64,000 nt of DNA from Muricea muricata (lineage: Eukaryota; Cnidaria; Anthozoa; Malacalcyonacea; Plexauridae): positions 4,958,176 through 5,022,175 of the forward strand of contig OY979723.1 of NCBI GenBank assembly GCA_963855995.1. Direction: 5' to 3'. This document shows, in pieces, positions 43,401 to 57,855 of this stretch. Position 1 is the stretch's first letter; every line of letters begins with the position of its first letter. The position numbers and the translations under genes were made by a program. The notes below the pieces were generated by a model. The model was given only the letters and a program-made list of their open reading frames with translations. It was not told where the DNA came from and did no database searches.

Positions 43401-45534
43401 AGTCGGGAATCATGTTTTCGGTGCTCAAACCATTGAGATGAGCGAAATAACATGTTGAAATGAGAAACCCATAAGTTGCTTGTAAACTGAAAAGAAACGG
43501 TCTTAGAACCATCAAAATCGCGTTTTAAGCGTTCTAGAAGCGATTTGAGCGTAAGAACATGCTCAAATCACCAACTAAAAATTGCCGTTTTAAATCGATC
43601 ACGGCGACTTTTATAGCTTAAAATAGTGTTTTCAGTGCTGAAGTGAACGAGTTGAGCGCAATGATGTACTACAATCACGGACCTAAAAGAGACCTTCTAA
43701 ATGGAAATCGCAGAACTTAGCAAGTCGGGAATCATGTTTTCGGCGCTCAAACCATTGAGATGAGCGAAATAACATGTTCAAATGAGAAACCTATAACTTG
43801 CTTGTAAACTGAAAAGAAACGATCTTAGAACCATCAAAATCGCGTTTTAAGCGTTCTAGAAGAGATTTGAGCGTAAAAACATGCTCAAATCACCAACTAA
43901 AAATTGCCGTCTTAAATCGATCACGGCGACGTTTTAGAGCTTAAAATGGTGTTTTCAGTGCTGAAGTGAACGAGTTGAGCGCAATGATGTACTACAATCA
44001 CGGACCTAAAAGAGACCTTCTAAATGGAAATCGCAGAACTTAGCAAGTCGGGAATCATGTTTTCGGCGCTCAAACCATTGAGATGAGCGAAATAACATGT
44101 TCAAATGAGAAACCTATAACTTGCTTGTAAACTGAAAAGAAACGATCTTAGAACCATCAAAATCGCGTTTTAAGCGTTCTAGAAGAGATTTGAGCGTAAA
44201 AACATGCTCAAATCACCAACTAAAAATTGCCGTCTTAAATCGATCACGGCGACGTTTTAGAGCTTAAAATGGTGTTTTCAGTGCTGAAGTGAACGAGTTG
44301 AGCGCAATGATGTACTACAATCACGGACCTAAAAGAGACCTTCTAAATGGAAATCGCAGAACTTAGCAAGTCGGGAATCATGTTTTCGGCGCTCAAACCA
44401 TTGAGATGAGCGAAATAACATGTTGAAATGAGAAACCTATAACTTGCTTGTAAACTGAAAAGAAACGATCTTAGAACCATCAAAATCGCGTTTTAAGCGT
44501 TCTAGAAGCGATTTGAGCGTAAAAACATGCTCAAATCACCAACTAAAAATTGCCGTCTTAAATCGATCACGGCGACGTTTTGGAGCTTAAAATGGTGTTT
44601 TCAGTGCTGAAGTGAACGAGTTGAGCGCAATGATGTACTGCAATCACGGACCTTAAAGAGACCTTCAAAATGGAAATTGCAGAACTTAGCAAGTCGGGAA
44701 TCATGTTTTCGGCGCTCAAACCATTGAGATGAGCGAAATAACATGTTGAAATGAGAAACCTATAACTCTCTTGTAAACTGAAAAGAAACGATCTTAGAAC
44801 CATCAAAATCGCGTTTTAAGCGTTCTAGAAGCGATTTGAGCGTAAAAACATGCTCAAATCACCAACTAATAATTGCCGTCTTAAATCGATCACGGCACCG
44901 TTTTAGAGCTTAAAATGGTGTTTTCAGTGCTGAAGTGAACGAGTTGAGCGCAATGATGTAATACAATCACCGACCTAAAAGAAACCTTCTAAATGGAAAT
45001 CGCAGAACTTAGCAAGTCGGGAATCATGTTTTCGGCGCTCAAACCATTGAGATGAGCGAAATAACATGTTGAAATGAGAAACCTATAAGTTGCTTGTAAA
45101 CTGAAAAGAAATGGTCTTAGAACCATCAAAATCGCGTTTTAAGCGTTCTAGAAGCGATTTGAGCGTAAAAACATGCTCAAATCACCAAATAAAAATTGCC
45201 GTCTTAAATCGATCACGGCGACGTTTTAGAGCTTAAAATGGTGTTTTCAGTGCTGAAGTGAACGAGTTGAGCGCAATGATGTACTACAATCACGGACCTA
45301 AAAGAGACCTTCTAAATGGAAATCGCAGAACTTAGCAAGTCGGGAATCATGTTTTCGGCGCTCAAACCATTGAGATGAGCGAAATAACATGTTGAAATGA
45401 GAAACCCATAAGTTGCTTGTAAACTGAAAAGAAACGGTCTTAGAACAACAAAATCGCGTTTTAAGCGTTCTAGAAGCGATTTGAGCGTAAAAACATGCTC
45501 AAATCACCAACTAAAAATTGCCGTCTTAAATCGA
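37463..45534. repeat. Higher-order repeat block B (8072 bp, 25 monomers)
   Basis: Copy of block A, including its internal 2261-bp duplication, with very few differences. One is near its end, where a monomer has TAGAACAACAAAATCG (about 45443), which block A lacks at the matching place. Confidence 0.9.
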
Positions 45535-48500
45535 TCACGGCGACGTTTTAGAGCTTAAAATGGTGTTTTCAGTGCTGAAGTGAACGAGTTGAGCGCAATG
45601 ATGTACTGCAATCACGGACCTAAAAGAGACCTCATAAATGGAAATTGCAGAACTTAGCAAGTCGTGAATCATGTTTTCGGCGTTCAAACCATCGAGATGA
45701 GCGAAATAACATGTTGAAATGAGAAACCTATAACTTGCTTGTAAACTGAAAAGAAACGATCTTAGAACCATCAAAATCGCGTTTTAAGCGTTCTAGAAGC
45801 GATTTGAGCGTAAAAACATGCTCAAATCACCAACTAATAATTGCCATCTTAAATCGATCACGGCGACGTTTTAGAGCTTAAAATGGTGTTTTCAGTGCTG
45901 AAGAGAACGAGTTGAGCGCAATGATGTAATACAATCACCGACCTAAAAGAAACCTTCTAAATGGAAATCGCAGAACTTAGCAAGTCGGGAATCATGTTTT
46001 CGGCGTTCAAACCATCGAGATGAGCGAAATAACATGTTGAAATGAGAAACCTATAACTTTCTTGTAAACTGAAAAGAAACGATCTTAGAACCATCAAAAT
46101 CGCGTTTTAAGCGTTCTAGAAGCGATTTGAGCGTAAAAACATGCTCAAATCACCAAATAAAAATTGCCGTCTTAAATCGATCACGGCGACGTTTTAGAGC
46201 TTAAAATGGTGTTTTCAGTGCTGAAGTGAACGAGTTGAGCGCAATGATGTACTACAATCACGGACCTAAAAGAGACCTTCTAAATGGAAATCGCAGAACT
46301 TAGCAAGTCGGGAATCATGTTTTCGGCGCTCAAACCATTGAGATGAGCGAAATAACATGTTGAAATGAGAAATCCATAAGTTGCTTGTAAACTGAAAAGA
46401 AACGGTCTTAGAACCATCAAAATCGCGTTTTAAGCGTTCTAGAAGCGATTTGAGCGTAAAAACATGCTCAAATCACCAACTAAAAATTGCCGTCTTAAAT
46501 CGATCACGGCGACGTTTTAGAGCTTAAAATGGTGTTTTCAGTGCTGAAGTGAACGAGTTGAGCGCAATGATGTACTGCAATCACGGACCTAAAAGAGACC
46601 TCATAAATGGAAATTGCAGAACTTAGCAAGTCGTGAATCATGTTTTCGGCGTTCAAACCATCGAGATGAGCGAAATAACATGTTGAAATGAGAAACCTAT
46701 AACTTGCTTGTAAACTGAAAAGAAACGATCTTAGAACCATCAAAATCGCGTTTTAAGCGTTCTAGAAGCGATTTGAGCGTAAAAACATGCTCAAATCACC
46801 AACTAATAATTGCCATCTTAAATCGATCACGGCGACGTTTTAGAGCTTAAAATGGTGTTTTCAGTGCTGAAGAGAACGAGTTGAGCGCAATGATGTAATA
46901 CAATCACCGACCTAAAAGAAACCTTCTAAATGGAAATCGCAGAACTTAGCAAGTCGGGAATCATGTTTTCGGCGTTCAAACCATCGAGATGAGCGAAATA
47001 ACATGTTGAAATGAGAAACCTATAACTTTCTTGTAAACTGAAAAGAAACGATCTTAGAACCATCAAAATCGCGTTTTAAGCGTTCTAGAAGCGATTTGAG
47101 CGTAAAAACATGCGCAAATCACCAAATAAAAATTGCCGTCTTAAATCGATCACGGCGACGTTTTAGAGCTTAAAATGGTGTTTTCAGTGCTGAAGTGAAC
47201 GAGTTGAGCGCAATGATGTACTACAATCACGGACCTAAAAGAGACCTTCTAAATGGAAATCGCAGAACTTAGCAAGTCGGGAATCATGTTTTCGGCGCTC
47301 AAACCATTGAGATGAGCGAAATAACATGTTGAAATGAGAAACCCATAAGTTGCTTGTAAACTGAAAAGAAACGGTCTTAGAACCATCAAAATCGCGTTTT
47401 AAGCGTTCTAGAAGCGATTTGAGCGTAAGAACATGCTCAAATCACCAACTAAAAATTGCCGTCTTAAATCGATCACGGCGACTTTTGGAGCTTAAAATAG
47501 TGTTTTCAGTGCTGAAGTGAACGAGTTGAGCGCAATGATGTACTACAATCACGGACCTAAAAGAGACCTTCTAAATGGAAATCGCAGAACTTAGCAAGTC
47601 GGGAATCATGTTTTCGGCGCTCAAACCATTGAGATGAGCGAAATAACATGTTGAAATGAGAAACCTATAACTTGCTTGTAAACTGAAAAAAAACGATCTT
47701 AGAACCATCAAAATCGCGTTTTAAGCGTTCTAAAAGCGATTTGAGCGTAAAAACATGCTCAAATCACCAACTAAAAATATCCGTCTTAAATCGATCACGG
47801 CGACGTTTTAGAGCTTAAAATGGTGTTTTCAGTGCTGAAGTGAACGAGTTGAGCGTAATGATGTACTACAATCACGGACCTAAAAGAGACCTTCTAAATG
47901 GAAATCGCAGAACTTAGCAAGTCGGGAATCATGTTTTCGGCGCTCAAACCATTGAGATGAGCGAAATAACATGTTGAAATGAGAAACCTATAACTTGCTT
48001 GTAAACTGAAAAGAAACGATCTTAGAACCATCAAAATCGCGTTTTAAGCGTTGTAGAAGCGATTTGAGCGTAAAAACATGCTCAAATCACCAACTAAAAA
48101 TTGCCGTCTTAAATCGATCACGGCGACGTTTTAGAGCTTAAAATGGTGTTTTCAGTGCTGAAGTGAACGAGTTGAGCGCAATGATGTACTGCAATCACGG
48201 ACCTAAAAGAGACCTCATAAATGGAAATTGCAGAACTTAGCAAGTCGTGAATCATGTTTTCGGCGTTCAAACCATCGAGATGAGCGAAATAACATGTTGA
48301 AATGAGAAACCTATAACTTTCTTGTAAACTGAAAAGAAACGATCTTAGAACCATCAAAATCGCGTTTTAAGCGTTCTAGAAGCGATTTGAGCGTAAAAAC
48401 ATGCTCAAATCACCAAATAAAAATTGCCGTCTTAAATCGATCACGGCGACGTTTTAGAGCTTAAAATGGTGTTTTCAGTGCTGAAGTGAACGAGTTGAGC

Positions 48501-51500
48501 GCAATGATGTACTACAATCACGGACCTAAAAGAGACCTTCTAAATGGAAATCGCAGAACTTAGCAAGTCGGGAATCATGTTTTCGGCGCTCAAACCATTG
48601 AGATGAGCGAAATAACATGTTGAAATGAGAAACCCATAAGTTGCTTGTAAACTGAAAAGAAACGGTCTTAGAACCATCAAAATCGCGTTTTAAGCGTTCT
48701 AGAAGCGATTTGAGCGTAAAAACATGCTCAAATCACCAAATAAAAATTGCCGTCTTAAATCGATCACGGCGACGTTTTAGAGCTTAAAATGGTGTTTTCA
48801 GTGCTGAACTGAACGAGTTGAGCGCAATGATGTACTACAATCACGGACCTAAAAGAGACCTTCTAAATGGAAATCGCAGAACTTAGCAAGTCGGGAATCA
48901 TGTTTTCGGCGCTCAAACCATTGAGATGAGCGAAATAACATGTTGAAATGAGAAACCCATAAGTTGCTTGTAAACTGAAAAGAAACGGTCTTAGAACCAT
49001 CAAAATCGCGTTTTAAGCGTTCTAGAAGCGATTTGAGCGTAAGAACATGCTCAAATCACCAACTAAAAATTGCCGTCTTAAATCGATCACGGCGACTTTT
49101 GGAGCTTAAAATAGTGTTTTCAGTGCTGAAGTGAACGAGTTGAGCGCAATGATGTACTACAATCACGGACCTAAAAGAGACCTTCTAAATGGAAATCGCA
49201 GAACTTAGCAAGTCGGGAATCATGTTTTCGGCGCTCAAACCATTGAGATGAGCGAAATAACATGTTGAAATGAGAAACCTATAACTTGCTTGTAAACTGA
49301 AAAAAAACGATCTTAGAACCATCAAAATCGCGTTTTAAGCGTTCTAAAAGCGATTTGAGCGTAAAAACATGCTCAAATCACCAACTAAAAATATCCGTCT
49401 TAAATCGATCACGGCGACGTTTTAGAGCTTAAAATGGTGTTTTCAGTGCTGAAGTGAACGAGTTGAGCGTAATGATGTACTACAATCACGGACCTAAAAG
49501 AGACCTTCTAAATGGAAATCGCAGAACTTAGCAAGTCGGGAATCATGTTTTCGGCGCTCAAACCATTGAGATGAGCGAAATAACATGTTGAAATGAGAAA
49601 CCTATAACTTGCTTGTAAACTGAAAAGAAACGATCTTAGAACCATCAAAATCGCGTTTTAAGCGTTGTAGAAGCGATTTGAGCGTAAAAACATGCTCAAA
49701 TCACCAACTAAAAATTGCCGTCTTAAATCGATCACGGCGACGTTTTAGAGCTTAAAATGGTGTTTTCAGTGCTGAAGTGAACGAGTTGAGCGCAATGATG
49801 TACTGCAATCACGGACCTAAAAGAGACCTCATAAATGGAAATTGCAGAACTTAGCAAGTCGTGAATCATGTTTTCGGCGTTCAAACCATCGAGATGAGCG
49901 AAATAACATGTTGAAATGAGAAACCTATAACTTGCTTGTAAACTGAAAAGAAACGATCTTAGAACCATCAAAATCGCGTTTCAAGCGTTCTAGAAGCGAT
50001 TTGAGCGTAAAAACATGCTCAAATCACCAACTAATAATTGCCATCTTAAATCGATCACGGCGACGTTTTAGAGCTTAAAATGGTGTTTTCAGTGCTGAAG
50101 TGAACGAGTTGAGCGCAATGATGTAATACAATCACCGACCTAAAAGAAACCTTCTAAATGGAAATCGCAGAACTTAGCAAGTCGGGAATCATGTTTTCGG
50201 CGTTCAAACCATCGAGATGAGCGAAATAACATGTTGAAATGAGAAACCTATAACTTTCTTGTAAACTGAAAAGAAACGATCTTAGAACCATCAAAATCGC
50301 GTTTTAAGCGTTCTAGAAGCGATTTGAGCGTAAAAACATGCTCAAATCACCAAATAAAAATTGCCGTCTTAAATCGATCACGGCGACGTTTTAGAGCTTA
50401 AAATGGTGTTTTCAGTGCTGAAGTGAACGAGTTGAGCGCAATGATGTACTACAATCACGGACCTAAAAGAGACCTTCTAAATGGAAATCGCAGAACTTAG
50501 CAAGTCGGGAATCATGTTTTCGGTGCTCAAACCATTGAGATGAGCGAAATAACATGTTGAAATGAGAAACCCATAAGTTGCTTGTAAACTGAAAAGAAAC
50601 GGTCTTAGAACCATCAAAATCGCGTTTTAAGCGTTCTAGAAGCGATTTGAGCGTAAGAACATGCTCAAATCACCAACTAAAAATTGCCGTTTTAAATCGA
50701 TCACGGCGACTTTTATAGCTTAAAATAGTGTTTTCAGTGCTGAAGTGAACGAGTTGAGCGCAATGATGTACTACAATCACGGACCTAAAAGAGACCTTCT
50801 AAATGGAAATCGCAGAACTTAGCAAGTCGGGAATCATGTTTTCGGCGCTCAAACCATTGAGATGAGCGAAATAACATGTTCAAATGAGAAACCTATAACT
50901 TGCTTGTAAACTGAAAAGAAACGATCTTAGAACCATCAAAATCGCGTTTTAAGCGTTCTAGAAGAGATTTGAGCGTAAAAACATGCTCAAATCACCAACT
51001 AAAAATTGCCGTCTTAAATCGATCACGGCGACGTTTTAGAGCTTAAAATGGTGTTTTCAGTGCTGAAGTGAACGAGTTGAGCGCAATGATGTACTACAAT
51101 CACGGACCTAAAAGAGACCTTCTAAATGGAAATCGCAGAACTTAGCAAGTCGGGAATCATGTTTTCGGCGCTCAAACCATTGAGATGAGCGAAATAACAT
51201 GTTCAAATGAGAAACCTATAACTTGCTTGTAAACTGAAAAGAAACGATCTTAGAACCATCAAAATCGCGTTTTAAGCGTTCTAGAAGAGATTTGAGCGTA
51301 AAAACATGCTCAAATCACCAACTAAAAATTGCCGTCTTAAATCGATCACGGCGACGTTTTAGAGCTTAAAATGGTGTTTTCAGTGCTGAAGTGAACGAGT
51401 TGAGCGCAATGATGTACTACAATCACGGACCTAAAAGAGACCTTCTAAATGGAAATCGCAGAACTTAGCAAGTCGGGAATCATGTTTTCGGCGCTCAAAC

Positions 51501-52636
51501 CATTGAGATGAGCGAAATAACATGTTGAAATGAGAAACCTATAACTTGCTTGTAAACTGAAAAGAAACGATCTTAGAACCATCAAAATCGCGTTTTAAGC
51601 GTTCTAGAAGCGATTTGAGCGTAAAAACATGCTCAAATCACCAACTAAAAATTGCCGTCTTAAATCGATCACGGCGACGTTTTGGAGCTTAAAATGGTGT
51701 TTTCAGTGCTGAAGTGAACGAGTTGAGCGCAATGATGTACTGCAATCACGGACCTTAAAGAGACCTTCAAAATGGAAATTGCAGAACTTAGCAAGTCGGG
51801 AATCATGTTTTCGGCGCTCAAACCATTGAGATGAGCGAAATAACATGTTGAAATGAGAAACCTATAACTCTCTTGTAAACTGAAAAGAAACGATCTTAGA
51901 ACCATCAAAATCGCGTTTTAAGCGTTCTAGAAGCGATTTGAGCGTAAAAACATGCTCAAATCACCAACTAATAATTGCCGTCTTAAATCGATCACGGCAC
52001 CGTTTTAGAGCTTAAAATGGTGTTTTCAGTGCTGAAGTGAACGAGTTGAGCGCAATGATGTAATACAATCACCGACCTAAAAGAAACCTTCTAAATGGAA
52101 ATCGCAGAACTTAGCAAGTCGGGAATCATGTTTTCGGCGCTCAAACCATTGAGATGAGCGAAATAACATGTTGAAATGAGAAACCTATAAGTTGCTTGTA
52201 AACTGAAAAGAAATGGTCTTAGAACCATCAAAATCGCGTTTTAAGCGTTCTAGAAGCGATTTGAGCGTAAAAACATGCTCAAATCACCAAATAAAAATTG
52301 CCGTCTTAAATCGATCACGGCGACGTTTTAGAGCTTAAAATGGTGTTTTCAGTGCTGAAGTGAACGAGTTGAGCGCAATGATGTACTACAATCACGGACC
52401 TAAAAGAGACCTTCTAAATGGAAATCGCAGAACTTAGCAAGTCGGGAATCATGTTTTCGGCGCTCAAACCATTGAGATGAGCGAAATAACATGTTGAAAT
52501 GAGAAACCCATAAGTTGCTTGTAAACTGAAAAGAAACGGTCTTAGAACAACAAAATCGCGTTTTAAGCGTTCTAGAAGCGATTTGAGCGTAAAAACATGC
52601 TCAAATCACCAACTAAAAATTGCCGTCTTAAATCGA
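45535..52636. repeat. Higher-order repeat block C (7102 bp, 22 monomers)
   Basis: Matches block B at an offset of 7102 bp over its second half (41.7-45.5 kb against 48.8-52.6 kb) and matches block D at the same offset. Its first half is rearranged: the marker set CTTTTGGAG / AAAAAAAACG / ATATCCGTC / GTTGTAGAAG occurs twice (about 47.48-48.05 and 49.10-49.67 kb) instead of once. A chimeric monomer lies at 48118-48440. Confidence 0.88.
48118..48440. repeat. Chimeric satellite monomer (unequal-exchange junction)
   Basis: The left part has the CTCATAAATGG/GTCGTGAATC variant of the monomer at 42630. The right part has the AACTTTCTTG...CACCAAATAAAAATTG variant that otherwise belongs to a different monomer type. 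The switch lies between about 48255 and 48318, where both types are identical. Confidence 0.75.
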
Positions 52637-55600
52637 TCACGGCGACGTTTTAGAGCTTAAAATGGTGTTTTCAGTGCTGAAGTGAACGAGTTGAGCGCAA
52701 TGATGTACTGCAATCACGGACCTAAAAGAGACCTCATAAATGGAAATTGCAGAACTTAGCAAGTCGTGAATCATGTTTTCGGCGTTCAAACCATCGAGAT
52801 GAGCGAAATAACATGTTGAAATGAGAAACCTATAACTTGCTTGTAAACTGAAAAGAAACGATCTTAGAACCATCAAAATCGCGTTTTAAGCGTTCTAGAA
52901 GCGATTTGAGCGTAAAAACATGCTCAAATCACCAACTAATAATTGCCATCTTAAATCGATCACGGCGACGTTTTAGAGCTTAAAATGGTGTTTTCAGTGC
53001 TGAAGAGAACGAGTTGAGCGCAATGATGTAATACAATCACCGACCTAAAAGAAACCTTCTAAATGGAAATCGCAGAACTTAGCAAGTCGGGAATCATGTT
53101 TTCGGCGTTCAAACCATCGAGATGAGCGAAATAACATGTTGAAATGAGAAACCTATAACTTTCTTGTAAACTGAAAAGAAACGATCTTAGAACCATCAAA
53201 ATCGCGTTTTAAGCGTTCTAGAAGCGATTTGAGCGTAAAAACATGCTCAAATCACCAAATAAAAATTGCCGTCTTAAATCGATCACGGCGACGTTTTAGA
53301 GCTTAAAATGGTGTTTTCAGTGCTGAAGTGAACGAGTTGAGCGCAATGATGTACTACAATCACGGACCTAAAAGAGACCTTCTAAATGGAAATCGCAGAA
53401 CTTAGCAAGTCGGGAATCATGTTTTCGGCGCTCAAACCATTGAGATGAGCGAAATAACATGTTGAAATGAGAAATCCATAAGTTGCTTGTAAACTGAAAA
53501 GAAACGGTCTTAGAACCATCAAAATCGCGTTTTAAGCGTTCTAGAAGCGATTTGAGCGTAAAAACATGCTCAAATCACCAACTAAAAATTGCCGTCTTAA
53601 ATCGATCACGGCGACGTTTTAGAGCTTAAAATGGTGTTTTCAGTGCTGAAGTGAACGAGTTGAGCGCAATGATGTACTGCAATCACGGACCTAAAAGAGA
53701 CCTCATAAATGGAAATTGCAGAACTTAGCAAGTCGTGAATCATGTTTTCGGCGTTCAAACCATCGAGATGAGCGAAATAACATGTTGAAATGAGAAACCT
53801 ATAACTTGCTTGTAAACTGAAAAGAAACGATCTTAGAACCATCAAAATCGCGTTTTAAGCGTTCTAGAAGCGATTTGAGCGTAAAAACATGCTCAAATCA
53901 CCAACTAATAATTGCCATCTTAAATCGATCACGGCGACGTTTTAGAGCTTAAAATGGTGTTTTCAGTGCTGAAGAGAACGAGTTGAGCGCAATGATGTAA
54001 TACAATCACCGACCTAAAAGAAACCTTCTAAATGGAAATCGCAGAACTTAGCAAGTCGGGAATCATGTTTTCGGCGTTCAAACCATCGAGATGAGCGAAA
54101 TAACATGTTGAAATGAGAAACCTATAACTTTCTTGTAAACTGAAAAGAAACGATCTTAGAACCATCAAAATCGCGTTTTAAGCGTTCTAGAAGCGATTTG
54201 AGCGTAAAAACATGCGCAAATCACCAAATAAAAATTGCCGTCTTAAATCGATCACGGCGACGTTTTAGAGCTTAAAATGGTGTTTTCAGTGCTGAAGTGA
54301 ACGAGTTGAGCGCAATGATGTACTACAATCACGGACCTAAAAGAGACCTTCTAAATGGAAATCGCAGAACTTAGCAAGTCGGGAATCATGTTTTCGGCGC
54401 TCAAACCATTGAGATGAGCGAAATAACATGTTGAAATGAGAAACCCATAAGTTGCTTGTAAACTGAAAAGAAACGGTCTTAGAACCATCAAAATCGCGTT
54501 TTAAGCGTTCTAGAAGCGATTTGAGCGTAAGAACATGCTCAAATCACCAACTAAAAATTGCCGTCTTAAATCGATCACGGCGACTTTTGGAGCTTAAAAT
54601 AGTGTTTTCAGTGCTGAAGTGAACGAGTTGAGCGCAATGATGTACTACAATCACGGACCTAAAAGAGACCTTCTAAATGGAAATCGCAGAACTTAGCAAG
54701 TCGGGAATCATGTTTTCGGCGCTCAAACCATTGAGATGAGCGAAATAACATGTTGAAATGAGAAACCTATAACTTGCTTGTAAACTGAAAAAAAACGATC
54801 TTAGAACCATCAAAATCGCGTTTTAAGCGTTCTAAAAGCGATTTGAGCGTAAAAACATGCTCAAATCACCAACTAAAAATATCCGTCTTAAATCGATCAC
54901 GGCGACGTTTTAGAGCTTAAAATGGTGTTTTCAGTGCTGAAGTGAACGAGTTGAGCGTAATGATGTACTACAATCACGGACCTAAAAGAGACCTTCTAAA
55001 TGGAAATCGCAGAACTTAGCAAGTCGGGAATCATGTTTTCGGCGCTCAAACCATTGAGATGAGCGAAATAACATGTTGAAATGAGAAACCTATAACTTGC
55101 TTGTAAACTGAAAAGAAACGATCTTAGAACCATCAAAATCGCGTTTTAAGCGTTGTAGAAGCGATTTGAGCGTAAAAACATGCTCAAATCACCAACTAAA
55201 AATTGCCGTCTTAAATCGATCACGGCGACGTTTTAGAGCTTAAAATGGTGTTTTCAGTGCTGAAGTGAACGAGTTGAGCGCAATGATGTACTGCAATCAC
55301 GGACCTAAAAGAGACCTCATAAATGGAAATTGCAGAACTTAGCAAGTCGTGAATCATGTTTTCGGCGTTCAAACCATCGAGATGAGCGAAATAACATGTT
55401 GAAATGAGAAACCTATAACTTGCTTGTAAACTGAAAAGAAACGATCTTAGAACCATCAAAATCGCGTTTTAAGCGTTCTAGAAGCGATTTGAGCGTAAAA
55501 ACATGCTCAAATCACCAACTAATAATTGCCATCTTAAATCGATCACGGCGACGTTTTAGAGCTTAAAATATTGTTTTCAGTGCTGAAGTGAACGAGTTGA

Positions 55601-56400
55601 GCGCAATGATGTAATACAATCACCGACCTAAAAGAAACCTTCTAAATGGAAATCGCAGAACTTAGCAAGTCGGGAATCATGTTTTCGGCGTTCAAACCAT
55701 CGAGATGAGCGAAATAACATGTTGAAATGAGAAACCTATAACTTTCTTGTAAACTGAAAAGAAACGATCTTAGAACCATCAAAATCGCGTTTTAAGCGTT
55801 CTAGAAGCGATTTGAGCGTAAAAACATGCTCAAATCACCAAATAAAAATTGCCGTCTTAAATCGATCACGGCGACGTTTTAGAGCTTAAAATGGTGTTTT
55901 CAGTGCTGAAGTGAACGAGTTGAGCGCAATGATGTACTACAATCACGGACCTAAAAGAGACCTTCTAAATGGAAATCGCAGAACTTAGCAAGTCGGGAAT
56001 CATGTTTTCGGCGCTCAAACCATTGAGATGAGCGAAATAACATGTTGAAATGAGAAACCCATAAGTTGCTTGTAAACTGAAAAGAAACGGTCTTAGAACC
56101 ATCAAAATCGCGTTTTAAGCGTTCTAGAAGCGATTTGAGCGTAAGAACATGCTCAAATCACCAACTAAAAATTGCCGTCTTAAATCGATCACGGCGACTT
56201 TTATAGCTTAAAATAGTGTTTTCAGTGCTGAAGTGAACGAGTTGAGCGCAATGATGTACTACAATCACGGACCTAAAAGAGACCTTCTAAATGGAAATCG
56301 CAGAACTTAGGAAGTCGGGAATCATGTTTTCGGCGCTCAAACCATTGAGATGAGCGAAATAACATGTTGAAATGAGAAACCTATAACTTGCTTGTAAACT
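52637..56400. repeat. Higher-order repeat block D (partial)
   Basis: Follows the start of block C at an offset of 7102 bp. Shared private changes include TAGAACAACAAAATCG (about 45443 and 52545, just before the block starts), GAAATCCATAAG (about 46370 and 53472) and CATGCGCAAATC (about 47111 and 54213). Similarity as a block fades after about 55.2-56.4 kb. Confidence 0.8.
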
Positions 56401-57748
56401 GAAAAAAAACGATCTTAGAACCATAAAAATCGCGTTTTAAGCGTTCTAGAAGCGATTTGAGCGTAAAAACATGCTCAAATCACCAACTAAAAATTGCCGT
56501 CTTAAATCGATCACGGCGACGTTTTAGAGCTTAAAATGGTGTTTTCAGTGCTGAAGTGAACGAGTTGAGCGCAATGATGTACTGCAATCACGGACCTAAA
56601 AGAGACCTTCTAAATGGAAATCGCAGAACTTAGCAAGTCGGGAATCATGTTTTCGGCGCTGAAACCATTGAGATGAGCGAAAAACATGTTGAAATGAGAA
56701 ACCTATAACTTGCTTGTAAACTGAAAAGAAACGATCTTAGAACCATCAAAATCGCGTTTTAAGCGTTTTAGAAGCGATTTGAGCGTAAAAACATGCTCAA
56801 ATCACCAACTAAAAATTGCCGTCTTAAATCGATCACGGCGACGTTTTAGAGCTTAAAATGGTGTTTTCAGTGCTGAAGTGAACGAGTTGAGCGCAATGAT
56901 GTACTGCAATCACGGACCTAAAAGAGACCTTCTAAATGGAAATTGCAGAACTTAGCAAGTCGGGAATCATGTTTTCGGCGTTCAAACCATCGAGATGAGC
57001 GAAATAACATGTTGAAATGAGAAACCTATAACTTGCTTGTAAACTGAAAAGAAACGATCTTAGAACCATCAAAATCGCGTTTTAAGCGTTCTAGAAGCGA
57101 TTTGAGCGTAAAAACATGCTCAAATCACCAAATAAAAATTGCCGTCTTAAATCGATCACGGCGACGTTTTAGAGCTTAAGATGGTGTTTTCAGTGCTGAA
57201 GTGAACGAGTTGAGCGCAATGATGTACTACAATCACGGACCTAAAAGAGACCTTCTAAATGGAAATCGCAGAACTTAGCAAGTCGGGAATCATGTTTTCG
57301 GTGCTCAAACCATTGAGGTGAGCGAAATAACATGTTGAAATGAGAAACCCATAAGTTGCTTGTAAACTGAAAAGAAACGGTCTTAGAACCATCAAAATCG
57401 CGTTTTAAGCGTTCTAGAAGCGATTTGAGCGTAAAAACATGCTCAAATCACCAAATAAAAATTGCCGTCTTAAATCGATCACGGCGACGTTTTAGAGCTT
57501 AAAATGGTGTTTTCAGTACTGAAGTGAACGAGTTGAGCGCAATGATGTACTACAATCACGGACCTAAAAAAGACCTTCTAAATGGAAATCGCAGAACTTA
57601 GCAAGTCGGGAATCATGTTTTCGGCGCTCAAACCATTGAGATGAGCGAAATAACATGTTGAAATGAGAAACCTATAACTTGCTTGTAAACTGAAAAGAAA
57701 CGATCTTAGAACCATCAAAATTGCGTTTTAAGCGTTCTAGAAGCGATT

Positions 57749-57855
57749 AGTAGTAGTAGTAAGTAGTAAAAACTTTATTTAAAAATCACACGCTAGCCTA
57801 GTCAACTACATAGCTGGTTTCCACTAGGGGCGTGTGTACATACATCACCAACTCA
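57749..57855 (-). mobile_element. 5'-truncated non-LTR retroposon tail in the satellite
   Basis: Non-satellite insert of about 107 bp that replaced about 15 bp of monomer. On the minus strand it ends AAATAAAGTTTTTACTACTT followed by ACTACTACTA, a poly(A)-signal-like word and a (TAC)n tail typical of 3' ends of animal CR1/L2-type LINEs and their SINEs. It carries no coding sequence. Confidence 0.7.
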
